This document shows positions 41,718 to 50,131 of a DNA stretch of 64,000 nucleotides, in pieces. A program made the position numbers and the translations under genes. The DNA lies in NCBI GenBank assembly GCA_044227325.1, contig JBGAFI010000016.1, forward strand, positions 47,695 through 111,694. The letters are read 5' to 3'. The notes under the pieces were generated by a model that had not been told where the DNA came from, ran no database searches, and worked only from the letters and a program-made list of their open reading frames with translations. The DNA is from PFJX01 sp044227325. GTDB taxonomy: Bacteria; Pseudomonadota; Gammaproteobacteria; Burkholderiales; Thiobacillaceae. How positions within the stretch are numbered: position 1 is the first letter of the stretch; the number at the start of each line of letters is the position of its first letter.

Positions 41718-42248
41718 GGATGGATGGCTTTTCTCCCCCCTTTGGAAAAGGGGGGCTGGGGGGGATTCAGTGCAGTGACACGAGGTGGCGCGGCTTTGGG
41801 AATCCCCCTCTATCCCCCTCTTCCAAAGGGGGAAGTGCGCGTCTTGCCGATGTCTTGATTGGGGGGAGTGGGGAAATTCCCCCTCCCCAGCCCTCCCCCG
41901 CGCGCGGGGGAGGGGGCAGGTGGCGGGGCGGGGAACAGGGTGCCGCTTGCCCGGCCCGGCTTCTCACCCAAGCCGGACCGTCAGGATGGATGGCTTTTCT
42001 CCCCCTTTGGAAAAGGGGGGCTGGGGGGGATTCAATGCAGTGATACGAGGTGGCGCAGCTTTGGGAATCCCCCTCCATCCCCCTTTTCCAAAGGGGGAAG
42101 TGCGCGTCTTGCCGATGTCTTGATTGGGGGGAGCGGGGGAATTCCCCCTCCCCAGCCCTCCCCCGCGCGCGGGGGAGGGGGCAGGTGGCGGGGCGTGGAG
42201 CAGGGCGCCGCTTGCCCGGCCTGGTTTCTCACCCAAGCCGGGCCGTCG
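41718..42248. repeat. two tandem 266-base copies of a family 1 plus family 2 composite
   Basis: The gap 41636-42259 holds two head-to-tail copies starting with GGATGGATGGC at 41718 and 41984. Each contains the arm CCCCTTTGGAAAAGGGGGGC, a core with CAGTGACACGAGG (GATACGAGG in copy 2), the arm CCCCTTTTCCAAAGGGGGAA (CCCCTCTTCCAAAGGGGG in copy 1), then a family 2 palindrome CCTCCCCCGCGCGCGGGGGA. The copies differ by few substitutions, so the duplication is recent. Confidence 0.9.
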
Positions 42249-42259
42249 GCGCGAACCGC

Positions 42260-43768
42260 TCACTCCTCTCGCCGCAACTGCGGGAACAGGATCACGTCGC
42301 GGATGCTGGGGGAGTCGGTGAGCAGCATGATCAGCCGGTCGATGCCGATGCCCTCGCCGGCGGTGGGGGGCAGGCCGTGTTCCAGGGCGCGGATGTAGTC
42401 CTTGTCCTTGAACATGGCTTCCTCGTCGCCGGCTTCCTTGGCGGCGACCTGGGCGTCGAAGCGGGCTTCCTGGTCTTCCGGATCGTTCAGTTCGGAGAAA
42501 CCGTTGGCGATTTCCCGGCCCACCATGAACAGCTCGAAGCGGTCGGTGATGTCCGGGTTCGCGTCGTTGCGGCGCGCCAGGGGCGAGGTCTCGGCCGGGT
42601 AGTCGACGATGAAGGTGGGCTGGATCAGCAGGTGTTCGGTGGTTTCCTCGAACAGGGTCAGTTGCAGGCCGCCCAGTCCGTCGTGGGGCCGGTGGCCGAT
42701 CTTGCGGCGTTGCAGTTCGGCCAGGACGAAGTCCTTGTCGTGCAGGGGCGCGTCCTTCAGGTCCGGGTGATAGTGGCGCACCGCGTCCAGGGCGGTCATG
42801 CGGGCGAAGGGGGCGCCCAGGTCGATTTCGTGGCCCTGGTAGGGCACCAGGGTGGTGCCCAGCACTTTTTGCGCGATCTCGCGGAACATGAGCTCGGTGA
42901 AGTCCATGAGGTAGCGGTAGTCCCGGTAGGCCTCGTAGAACTCCACCATGGTGAATTCCGGGTTGTGGCGGGTGGAGATGCCCTCGTTGCGGAAGTTGCG
43001 GTTGATCTCGAACACCTTCTCCAGGCCGCCCACCACCAGGCGTTTCAGGTACAGCTCCGGCGCGATGCGCAGGAACAACTGCATGTCCAGGGCGTTGTGG
43101 TGGGTCATGAAGGGCTTCGCGTTCGCGCCGCCGGGGATGGGATGCATCATGGGCGTCTCCACTTCCAGGTAGCCGTGGGAAGTGAAGAACTCGCGCATGG
43201 CCTGGATGACCTTGGAGCGGACGATGAAGGTGCGCCGGGAGTCCTCGTTGGTGATCAGGTCCAGGTAACGCTGGCGGTATTTCTGTTCCTGGTCGGTGAG
43301 GCCGTGGAATTTCTCCGGCAGGGGACGCAGGGCCTTGGTGAGCAGGCGTACCGAGTCGCACTGGATGGTCAGCTCGTTGGTCTTGGTGCGAAACAGGCTG
43401 CCGGTCACGCCCAGGATGTCGCCCAGGTCCATGCGCTTGAAGGCGTCGTAGGCTTCCTCGCCCACCGCTTCCTTCGAGACGTAGATCTGCATGCGGCCGG
43501 ACATGTCCTGCAAAGTGGCGAAGCTGGCCTTGCCCATGACCCGCTTCAGCATCATGCGGCCGGCAAGCTGCACGGACACCGGCGCGGCTTCCAGGTCTTC
43601 CTTGGTGACTTCGCTGTGTCCCGCGTGCAGGTCAGCGGCGTAGTCGGTGCGCTCGAAGTCGTTGGGAAAGGCGATCCCCTGGGCGCGGATGCCGGCGAGC
43701 TTCTCGCGGCGCTCGGTGATGATCTGGTTTTCGTCTTGCTGGGGGAGCTGGGTGTTTTCTGTGTTCAT
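42260..43768 (-). CDS. lysS: lysyl-tRNA synthetase, class II
   Basis: A 502-residue class II aminoacyl-tRNA synthetase charging tRNA-Lys. An anticodon-binding OB fold (about 65-180) is followed by the catalytic core. Motif 2 is FRNEGISTRHNPEFTMVEFYEAY and motif 3 is GLPPTAGEGIGIDRLIMLL at the C-terminus. Gene order prfB-lysS is conserved in many proteobacteria and here the gap is 20 bases. ATG 43768 starts the normal N-terminus. No clear Shine-Dalgarno sequence is visible ahead of it, so coupling to prfB translation is likely. Confidence 0.97.
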   Translation of the reverse strand: MNTENTQLPQQDENQIITERREKLAGIRAQGIAFPNDFERTDYAADLHAGHSEVTKEDLEAAPVSVQLAGRMMLKRVMGKASFATLQDMSGRMQIYVSKEAVGEEAYDAFKRMDLGDILGVTGSLFRTKTNELTIQCDSVRLLTKALRPLPEKFHGLTDQEQKYRQRYLDLITNEDSRRTFIVRSKVIQAMREFFTSHGYLEVETPMMHPIPGGANAKPFMTHHNALDMQLFLRIAPELYLKRLVVGGLEKVFEINRNFRNEGISTRHNPEFTMVEFYEAYRDYRYLMDFTELMFREIAQKVLGTTLVPYQGHEIDLGAPFARMTALDAVRHYHPDLKDAPLHDKDFVLAELQRRKIGHRPHDGLGGLQLTLFEETTEHLLIQPTFIVDYPAETSPLARRNDANPDITDRFELFMVGREIANGFSELNDPEDQEARFDAQVAAKEAGDEEAMFKDKDYIRALEHGLPPTAGEGIGIDRLIMLLTDSPSIRDVILFPQLRREE

Positions 43769-43788
43769 GGTGTTGTTGGTGTTGTGTT

Positions 43789-44893
43789 TCAAACGCCCTG
43801 CTTGAGGGATGCCTCGATGAATCCGTCCAGGTCCCCGTCCAGCACGGCCTGGGTGTTGCCCACCTCGTAGTTGGTGCGCAGATCCTTGATGCGGGACTGG
43901 TCCAGCACGTAGCTGCGGATCTGGTGGCCCCAGCCGATGTCGCTCTTGGAGTCTTCCAGCTTCTGCTGCTCGGCCTGGCGCTTGCGCAGTTCGGCCTCGT
44001 ACAGGCGCGCCTTCAGCATGGACATGGCCTCGGCCCGGTTCTTGTGCTGGGAGCGGTCGTTCTGGCACTGCACGACGATGTTGGTGGGCACGTGGGTGAT
44101 GCGCACCGCCGAATCGGTCTTGTTGATGTGCTGGCCGCCGGCGCCGGAGGCGCGGAAGGTGTCGATGCGCAGGTCGGCGGGGTTGATCTCGATCTCGATG
44201 GAGTCGTCCACTTCCGGGTAGACGAACACGCTGGAGAAAGAGGTGTGGCGGCGCGCGTTGGAATCGAACGGCGACTTGCGCACCAGGCGGTGCACGCCGG
44301 TTTCCGTGCGCAGGTAGCCGTAGGCATATTCGCCGCTGATCTTGAGGGCGGCGGATTTCAACCCGGCGACTTCGCCTTCGGATTCCTCCAGGATTTCCAC
44401 CTTGAAGCCGCGCCGCTCGCCGTAGCGCACGTACATGCGTTCCAGCATGCCGGCCCAGTCCTGCGCCTCGGTGCCGCCGGAACCGGCCTGGATGTCGACG
44501 AAGCAGTTGGCGGCGTCCATCTGGCCGGAGAACATGCGGCGGAATTCCAGCTCGGCCACCTGTTTTTCCAGCTCGGCCACGTCGGCCTCGACGGATTCCA
44601 GCGTGTCGTCGTCGTCCTCCATCTTCGCCAGCTCGAACAGCTCGCGATGGTCGGCCAGGCCGCCGCTCACCTTGTCCAGGCTGAGCACCACGCCTTCCAG
44701 TTCCCTGCGTTCCCGGCCCAGATCCTGGGCGCGCTTGGCGTCGTTCCAGACGTTCGGGTCTTCCAGCAGGCCTACGACTTCCTGCAAACGGTCGTGTTTG
44801 CCAGGGTAGTCAAAGATACCCCCGTAGTTCTTCGGCGCGGCGCGCCAGGTCGTCCAGGGTGGTTTCGATGAGATTGAGGCGTTCGGCTTCCAT
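43789..44893 (-). CDS. prfB: peptide chain release factor 2, with programmed +1 frameshift
   Basis: A factor of about 367 residues reading UGA and UAA stop codons. Frame 0 from ATG 44893 gives a 27-residue start ending in ELRGYL, then a UGA at 44812-44810. After a +1 shift the main frame continues DYPGKHDRLQEVVGLLEDP to the end. The stop-codon recognition tripeptide SPF is in VRKSPFDSNARRHTS, and the catalytic GGQ is in ASGAGGQHINKTDSAVRITH. Because of the shift an automatic caller may list only the downstream frame, starting too far upstream at 44997. It is followed by lysS in the same operon. Confidence 0.97.
44808..44823 (-). promoter_or_regulatory. prfB programmed frameshift site
   Basis: On the minus strand the sequence is GGGGGTATCTTTGAC: an internal Shine-Dalgarno-like GGGGG, the slippery codon CTT and the in-frame stop TGA followed by C. 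This matches the E. coli prfB site. RF2 shortage lets the ribosome slip +1 from CTT to TTT, so the protein regulates its own synthesis. Confidence 0.93.
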
Positions 44894-44991
44894 GATGGGC
44901 GGGCGGGGTCGGAAAGCTCATAATTATACCTGCCGCCGGGCCAGTGTTTACGCGCCACGGCACTCCAATCCACCGACACCCGACCATCCCC

Positions 44992-45900
44992 ATGCACTTA
45001 CCCGATTCAACCGTGTCCGCGCCGCGCGGCTGGCGCCTGTGGTGGCTCGCCGCGCGGCCGCGCACGCTGCCCCTCGCGGCGGCGCCGGTGCTGGCCGGCA
45101 GCGCCCTGGCCTGGAGCGAGGGCGCGCCGTTCCTCTGGCTGTCCGCCCTCGCGGCCCTGGGCTGCGCCTTGCTGATCCAGGTGGGCACCAATCTCCACAA
45201 CGACGCGGCGGATTTCGAATCCGGCAACGACGGCGGCGAACGCCTCGGCCCGACGCGGGTCAGCGCCGCCGGTTGGGCGCGCCCCGAGGCGGTGCGCCGT
45301 GCCGCGCTGACCGCGTTCGCGCTGGCCCTGGGGCTGGGCGTTTATCTCGTCAGCGTGGGCGGCTGGCCCATCCTGGCCATCGGCGTGGCTTCCCTGCTCG
45401 CGGGCTGGGCCTATTCCGGCGGGCCGCGCCCGGTGTCCCACACGCCCTTCGGCGAGGTGTTCGTCTGGGTGTTCTTCGGTCTGGTGGCGGTGGCCGGCAG
45501 CCATTATCTGCAAAGCGGCGCGGCGGCCGCGTCGGCGCTGCTGGCGGGCGCCGTGCTCGGCCTGCCGGCGGCGGCGGTGCTGATGGTGAACAACACGCGC
45601 GACCGGATCGGCGATATGGCCGCCGGCCGGCGCACCCTGGCGGCGGTGCTGGGGCGGGACGGCGCGGTGAAGGCCTACGCCGCGATGATGCTGGCGCCGT
45701 TCCTGATCGCGCCGGCCTTCCTGCTCATGCCGCCCATGCATCCCGGCGCGCTGCTGGTGTTGCTGGCCCTGCCGCAAAGCCTGGGCCTGATCCACGCCCT
45801 CGGGCGGGAGGAGGGCGCCGCCCTGAACCGTGTGCTGGCGGGCACCGCCCAAGTCTGTTTTCTGTCCGGCCTGCTGCTGGCCGTGGGAGTTCTGCTGTGA
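44992..45900 (+). CDS. menA: 1,4-dihydroxy-2-naphthoate polyprenyltransferase
   Basis: A 302-residue inner-membrane UbiA-family prenyltransferase of menaquinone synthesis. It joins a polyprenyl chain to 1,4-dihydroxy-2-naphthoate. The first Asp-rich motif region is VGTNLHNDAADFESGNDGGERLGPTRV (N-D-x-x-D), and the second is VNNTRDRIGDMAAGRRTLA. Eight or nine membrane segments are present. The start at 44992 (MHLPDSTVSAPRGW) follows from the family's length. Its stop overlaps the GTG start of the next gene. No other men genes are in the window. Confidence 0.93.
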   Translation: MHLPDSTVSAPRGWRLWWLAARPRTLPLAAAPVLAGSALAWSEGAPFLWLSALAALGCALLIQVGTNLHNDAADFESGNDGGERLGPTRVSAAGWARPEAVRRAALTAFALALGLGVYLVSVGGWPILAIGVASLLAGWAYSGGPRPVSHTPFGEVFVWVFFGLVAVAGSHYLQSGAAAASALLAGAVLGLPAAAVLMVNNTRDRIGDMAAGRRTLAAVLGRDGAVKAYAAMMLAPFLIAPAFLLMPPMHPGALLVLLALPQSLGLIHALGREEGAALNRVLAGTAQVCFLSGLLLAVGVLL

Positions 45901-46775
45901 ATCACGCGATCGTCGATGTGCTGTTGCCGGGGGCGTTGGCCTTCATCATGTTTTCCCTGGGCCTGAGCCTGACGCCGATGGACTTCATGCGCGTGCTGAA
46001 ACGGCCCCACGCCGTGCTGGTGGGTTTGGCGGGGCAGGTCGTCCTGGTGCCGCTGCTTGCCTACGGCATCGCCATCTTGGCGGGCCTGCCGCCGGAGCCG
46101 GCCCTGGGCCTGATGATCCTGGCCGCCTGCCCGGGCGGCGTCAGTTCCGGCCTGCTCACCCATCTGGCGCGGGGCGAGACGGCACTTTCCATCACCCTGA
46201 CCGCGATTTCCAGCGTCGCCGCCGTGGTCACCGTGCCGCTTGTGGTGGATCTGGCCATGCGCCATTTCACCGGCGCCGGCGTGCCGGTGGCGCTGCCCCT
46301 GGGCAAAATCGTGCGCGGCGTGTTCCTGCTCACCACGGTGCCGGTGGGGCTGGGCATGGCGCTGCGCCGCTCGCGGCCGGCGTGGGTCGCGCGCTGGGAG
46401 CCGGCGGCGGCGAAACTCGCCACCACCCTGTTCGTGCTCATCGTCATCGCCACCTTCGCCAGCCAGCGCGAGGCGCTGGGCGCGCATCTCGCCGACATCG
46501 GCCCGGTCGCGCTGGCCCTGAATCTGGCGGTGATGACGGCCAGCTACGGGCTTGCGCGCGTGTCCGGCCTGGGCCGGCGCGACCGCATCGCCATCACCAC
46601 GGAATGCGGCCTGCAGAACGCCGCCCTGGGCATCTTCATCGCGGCGAGCATCCTGCACGCGCCGGGCATGACCATCGCCTCGGTGATCTACGCGTTGCTG
46701 ATGAATCTGAGCGCCATCGCCTTCATCTTTCTCATGCGGCAACGCGGGCTCGCGCAAGCCGGTTCGGCGGCCTGA
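45897..46775 (+). CDS. bile acid:sodium symporter (BASS) family transporter
   Basis: A 292-residue membrane protein with nine to ten hydrophobic segments. Family motifs are ALAFIMFSLGLSLTPMDFMRV at the N-terminus, ILAACPGGVSSGLLTHLARGETALS in the first crossover (CPGG-x-xS), and ITTECGLQNAALGIFIAASIL in the second (E-x-G-x-Q-N). The family imports organic anions with sodium; in bacteria substrates include pantoate and keto acids. GTG 45897 overlaps the menA stop (GTGA), so it is co-translated with menA. The specific substrate is unknown. Confidence 0.9.
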   Translation: MNHAIVDVLLPGALAFIMFSLGLSLTPMDFMRVLKRPHAVLVGLAGQVVLVPLLAYGIAILAGLPPEPALGLMILAACPGGVSSGLLTHLARGETALSITLTAISSVAAVVTVPLVVDLAMRHFTGAGVPVALPLGKIVRGVFLLTTVPVGLGMALRRSRPAWVARWEPAAAKLATTLFVLIVIATFASQREALGAHLADIGPVALALNLAVMTASYGLARVSGLGRRDRIAITTECGLQNAALGIFIAASILHAPGMTIASVIYALLMNLSAIAFIFLMRQRGLAQAGSAA

Positions 46776-46889
46776 CATGCCCGTGGGTGCGACAAAATGC
46801 CGCGCCCGTTTCGCCGGGACAAAGTATTAGCATTTGCTGATGCAGCGGTCCCGGGACCGTCCTTTTGGCGTGAATGAGCGAATTCGGGT

Positions 46890-47201
46890 ATGGCCTTTTT
46901 CAGGCGACGGCGCGGTTCCACCCTGGCGGGGTGGGGGCTGGCGCTGGGCCTGCTGGCCTTGCTGCTGACGCAGGCGGATGCCGGGCGGCTGGCGCGCCAG
47001 GGCGACGCCGCGCGCAAGGCGGGACGCGACCTCGCCCGCTCCGCGCGCCTGACCGATCCCGCCCTGTTCACCGAGGCGCGCTATGCCCGCCACGCCAGCC
47101 AGGCGGACAGGCACGCCGCGTTCCAGGACCATCCCCTGGCCCTGGAGCACTTTCCCGCCGGCAGCCTGATGCCGCCTCCCGTCCATGAATCCCTGGATTG
47201 A
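46890..47201 (+). CDS. small membrane-anchored protein of the ABC/NosL locus
   Basis: A 103-residue protein. Four arginines at the start and a single hydrophobic segment (LAGWGLALGLLALLLTQADA) suggest an N-terminal anchor with the rest outside the cytoplasm. The remainder is Arg/Ala/His-rich (ARYARHASQADRHAAFQDHPLALEHFPAGSLMPPP). It overlaps the permease gene by 17 bases in another frame, so it is translated together with it. No family name is recognised. Histidines and a Met in the tail could contact metal, which is speculation. Confidence 0.65.
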   Translation: MAFFRRRRGSTLAGWGLALGLLALLLTQADAGRLARQGDAARKAGRDLARSARLTDPALFTEARYARHASQADRHAAFQDHPLALEHFPAGSLMPPPVHESLD

Positions 47202-48321
47202 ACGTCAGCGCGGCCTGATCGACTTCGCCGTGGTGAATCTGGCCCGGCGCAAGGGGCGCAACCTCGGCCTGTTCCTGGCCTATGCGCTGCTGGTGTTCCT
47301 GCTCGCCAGCGTGGTGCTGTACGGCGACGCCCTGCGCCGGGAAGCCCGCGCGCTGCTGGCGGACGCGCCGGAACTGGTGGTGCAGCGCCTCACCGCCGGC
47401 CGCCACGACCTGCTGCCGGCGGCCTGGCTGGACGCGCTGCAAGGCGTGCGCGGCGTGCGCGGGCTGGAAGGGCGGCTGTGGGGCTATCACTACGATGCGT
47501 CCGTGGCGGCGAACCTCACCCTGCTGGTGCCGGCGGACAACCCGCCCGAGGCGGGCCACGCGCGCCTGGGCGCGGCCCTGGCGCGCACCCGGGGCCTGGC
47601 CGCGGGCGACGTGCTGTCCTTGCGCGACCATGCCGGCCGGCCCTTCGCCTTCACCCTGGCGGACGTGCTGGACGCGGGCTCGGAACTCGCCAGCGCCGAC
47701 CTGATGCTGGTGAACGAGGCCGACTTCCGCGCCTTCTTCGGCATCCCGCCCGGCCGCTATACCGATCTCGCCCTGCGCGTGAGCAATCCCCGGGAAGTGC
47801 GCAAGGTCGCGGAGAAGGTGCTGGCGCGGCTGCCCGCGGCGCGGGTGATCGCGCGGGAGGAGATGCGGCGCACCTACGAGGCGGCCTTCAACTGGCGTCA
47901 GGGCCTGTTGCTGACGGTGCTCGCCGTCGTGCTGCTCGCCTTCGCCCTGCTGGCCTGGGACAAGGCCTCCGGCCTGTCCGCCGAGGAGCGGCGCGAGATC
48001 GGCATCCTCAAGGCCCTGGGCTGGGACACCGGCGACGTGCTGTGCATGAAGCTGTGGGAAGGCGCGCTGGTGTCGCTGCTGGCCTTCCTGGCCGGCTACG
48101 TGCTGGCCTGGCTGCATGTGTTCTACGCCGACGCGCCCCTGTTCACGGCGGTGCTGAAAGGCTGGTCGGTGCTGTATCCGGCCTTCAAGCTGACGCCGGA
48201 AGTGGATGTCGCCCAGATCGCGGCGCTCGCCTTCCTGACCGTGCTGCCCTATGTGGCGGCGACCCTGGTGCCGGTGTGGCGCGCCGCGACCCTGGACCCG
48301 GACGAGGTGATGCGGGAATGA
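47185..48321 (+). CDS. ABC transporter permease, FtsX-like (MacB-type)
   Basis: A 378-residue permease. One N-terminal membrane segment (LGLFLAYALLVFLLASVVLYG) precedes a periplasmic domain of about 190 residues. Three C-terminal membrane segments (LLLTVLAVVLLAFALLAW, SLLAFLAGYVLAWLHVF, IAALAFLTVLPYVAATLVPV) frame the coupling sequence SAEERREIGILKALGWDTGDVL. The final PVWRAATLDPDEVMRE is typical of FtsX/MacB-type proteins. The ATPase encoded at 48467 is its natural partner, though a family 1 repeat now lies between them. These exporters do mechanical work on the envelope side and need not transport a substrate. Confidence 0.88.
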   Translation: MNPWIERQRGLIDFAVVNLARRKGRNLGLFLAYALLVFLLASVVLYGDALRREARALLADAPELVVQRLTAGRHDLLPAAWLDALQGVRGVRGLEGRLWGYHYDASVAANLTLLVPADNPPEAGHARLGAALARTRGLAAGDVLSLRDHAGRPFAFTLADVLDAGSELASADLMLVNEADFRAFFGIPPGRYTDLALRVSNPREVRKVAEKVLARLPAARVIAREEMRRTYEAAFNWRQGLLLTVLAVVLLAFALLAWDKASGLSAEERREIGILKALGWDTGDVLCMKLWEGALVSLLAFLAGYVLAWLHVFYADAPLFTAVLKGWSVLYPAFKLTPEVDVAQIAALAFLTVLPYVAATLVPVWRAATLDPDEVMRE

Positions 48322-48351
48322 AACCGGTGGCACTTCGTTGCGGCGCTGGAA

Positions 48352-48446
48352 CCCCCCTTTGGAAAAGGGGGGCAGGGGGGATTCGTCGTGTGCAGACCGA
48401 GCCGATTTGCTTGGGAATCCCCCCAGCCCCCCTTTTCCAAAGGGGG
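48352..48446. repeat. single family 1 element between permease and ATPase genes
   Basis: ACCCCCCTTTGGAAAAGGGG begins it, GGATTCGTCGTG opens the core, and CCCCCCTTTTCCAAAGGGGG closes it. It splits two genes that are normally adjacent, leaving no stop-start overlap. Confidence 0.88.
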
Positions 48447-48466
48447 AAAAAAAGCGATGTATCGCC

Positions 48467-49138
48467 ATGATTGAACTCCTCGCCGTCAGCAAGACCTTCA
48501 ACGCGGGCCGGGACAACGAGTTCCGCGCGGTGCGGGAGGTGAGCCTGTCCATCGAGGCGGGCCGGGTCACCGCCCTGCGCGGTCCCAGCGGTTCCGGCAA
48601 AACCACGCTGCTGGGCCTGATCGGCGGTCTCACCCGGCCCACCGGCGGGCGCGTGCGCCTGGACGGGCGCGACATCTCCGCGCTGCCGGAGCGCTTTCTC
48701 ACCGCCTTGCGCCGGGAGACGTTCGGCTTCGTGTTCCAGCAGTTCCAGTTGGTGCGCGGCTTGTCGGTGCTGGAAAACGTCATGCTGCCGGCGACGCCCA
48801 CCGGCCGGCCATACAGGGAAGTGCGCGCGCGGGCGCTGGGCCTGCTCGGCGACCTGGGCCTGGGCGAACGCGCCGGAGCGCGGACCCAGTGGCTGTCCGG
48901 CGGCGAGGCCCAGCGGGTGGCCATCGCCCGCGCCCTCATCAACGATCCCCGGGTCATTCTCGCGGACGAGCCCACCTCCCATCTGGACAGCGGGCTGTCG
49001 CGCCAGATCCTGGCGATCCTCGCGGACCTGCGCGCCCAGGGACGCACCCTGATCCTGTCCAGCCACGATCCGCTGGTGTTCGAGGCGGGCCTGGTGGAGC
49101 GGATCGTCGCTGTGCGCGACGGCGAGGTGGCGGCGTGA
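48467..49138 (+). CDS. ABC transporter ATP-binding protein (MacB/LolD type)
   Basis: A 223-residue ATPase. The Walker A motif is GPSGSGKTT (residues about 38-46). The Q loop is VFQQFQLV, the signature is LSGGEAQRVAIARAL, Walker B is RVILADEPTSHLD, and the switch His is in LSSHDPLVFE. Together with the permease encoded before it, it forms a MacB-like complex in the inner membrane. ATG 48467 is the sensible start; the frame upstream is translation of the repeat element. Its stop overlaps the GTG start of the next gene. Confidence 0.95.
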   Translation: MIELLAVSKTFNAGRDNEFRAVREVSLSIEAGRVTALRGPSGSGKTTLLGLIGGLTRPTGGRVRLDGRDISALPERFLTALRRETFGFVFQQFQLVRGLSVLENVMLPATPTGRPYREVRARALGLLGDLGLGERAGARTQWLSGGEAQRVAIARALINDPRVILADEPTSHLDSGLSRQILAILADLRAQGRTLILSSHDPLVFEAGLVERIVAVRDGEVAA

Positions 49139-50124
49139 TCTTCCAGCCCGCCGCCCTGGCCCTGCTGTTCGCCGCGAGCCTGAACGCCCTGCTGCTCGCG
49201 GGTGCCGGCGCATTCGCGCTCGGCCTGTTGCGCCATTGGAATCCGGCCAGCGGTTCGGAACGGCAGATCGCCCTGGAGCGGCGTACCTATCTGGTCTCCA
49301 CCCTGGTCGGCCTGTTCCTGGTGATGGGCCTGCCGGCCCTGGCCCTGTTCGTGCAAACGGCGGATGCGATGGCGCCGTTCTTCACCGGCGCCATGTGCGC
49401 GGTGGGCAGCCTGAAGGTCAACGCCTGGGGCCTGCCGGCGCTGTACGCCATGCTGGCCGGGTTCTTCACGGCCGCCGCCTGGCTGGTGCTGAACCATCTC
49501 GACAGCCGGGGCTGGGATACGCCGCTGATCCGTTCCAAATACCGTTTGCTGTTGCTCCTGGCGCCGTTGGCGCTCGCCCAGGCGCTGCTGCTGTGGCTGT
49601 ATTTCCTGGAACTGAGGCCGGAGGTCATCACCTCCTGCTGCGGCAGCCTGTTCGGGCCCGCCGCGAGCGGCGTCGGCGCGGAACTCGCGGCCCTGCCGGT
49701 GGATTTCGCGGCGCCGGGTTTCATCGCGGCGCTGCTGGCGACCCTCGCGGCGGGCGCCGCGTTCCTGGCAAGCGGGCGTTTCGGCCGTGCCTTCGGCGTG
49801 CTCGCGGCCTTGAACCTCCCCGTCTCCCTGGCCGCCGTGGTCGCCTTCATCGCCCCCTATATCTACGAGCAGCCCAACCATCACTGCCCGTTCTGCCTGT
49901 TGCAGGCCGAGCACGGCCACGCCGGCTGGGTGCTGTATCCGCTGCTGTTCCTGGGCACGGCCGCCGGCATTGGCGCCGGGCTCGCCGCCGCGGTGCGCGC
50001 GGACAGCCTGAAAGGCGAGGCGCCCCGGGTCGCGGCCAGGCTCGCCTGGCTGGCGCTGGCGGCGCTGGGCGGGTTCGGCGTCGCGGTGGCGGCTTATGTG
50101 TGGCGTTCCAATCTGGTGCTGTGA
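49135..50124 (+). CDS. polytopic membrane protein with Cys pairs, NosL-locus type
   Basis: A 329-residue protein with about eight membrane segments. Two cysteine features stand out: CCGSLFG (about residue 163) and HHCPFCLLQAEHGHAG (about 248), a His-His-Cys-x2-Cys motif next to a membrane segment on the predicted outer side. This resembles a thiol-redox or copper-binding site, like VKOR-type CPFC motifs. GTG 49135 overlaps the ATPase stop (GTGA). No family name is recognised; the same type of gene sits with TlpA- and NosL-like genes here, so a role in metal or thiol handling outside the cytoplasm is likely. Confidence 0.75.
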   Translation: MIFQPAALALLFAASLNALLLAGAGAFALGLLRHWNPASGSERQIALERRTYLVSTLVGLFLVMGLPALALFVQTADAMAPFFTGAMCAVGSLKVNAWGLPALYAMLAGFFTAAAWLVLNHLDSRGWDTPLIRSKYRLLLLLAPLALAQALLLWLYFLELRPEVITSCCGSLFGPAASGVGAELAALPVDFAAPGFIAALLATLAAGAAFLASGRFGRAFGVLAALNLPVSLAAVVAFIAPYIYEQPNHHCPFCLLQAEHGHAGWVLYPLLFLGTAAGIGAGLAAAVRADSLKGEAPRVAARLAWLALAALGGFGVAVAAYVWRSNLVL

Positions 50125-50131
50125 GATGGGC

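Noticed and set aside
48338..48466. Longer start of the ATP-binding protein through the repeat
   Set aside because: The 43 extra residues are repeat translation; ATG 48467 gives the normal N-terminus of the family.
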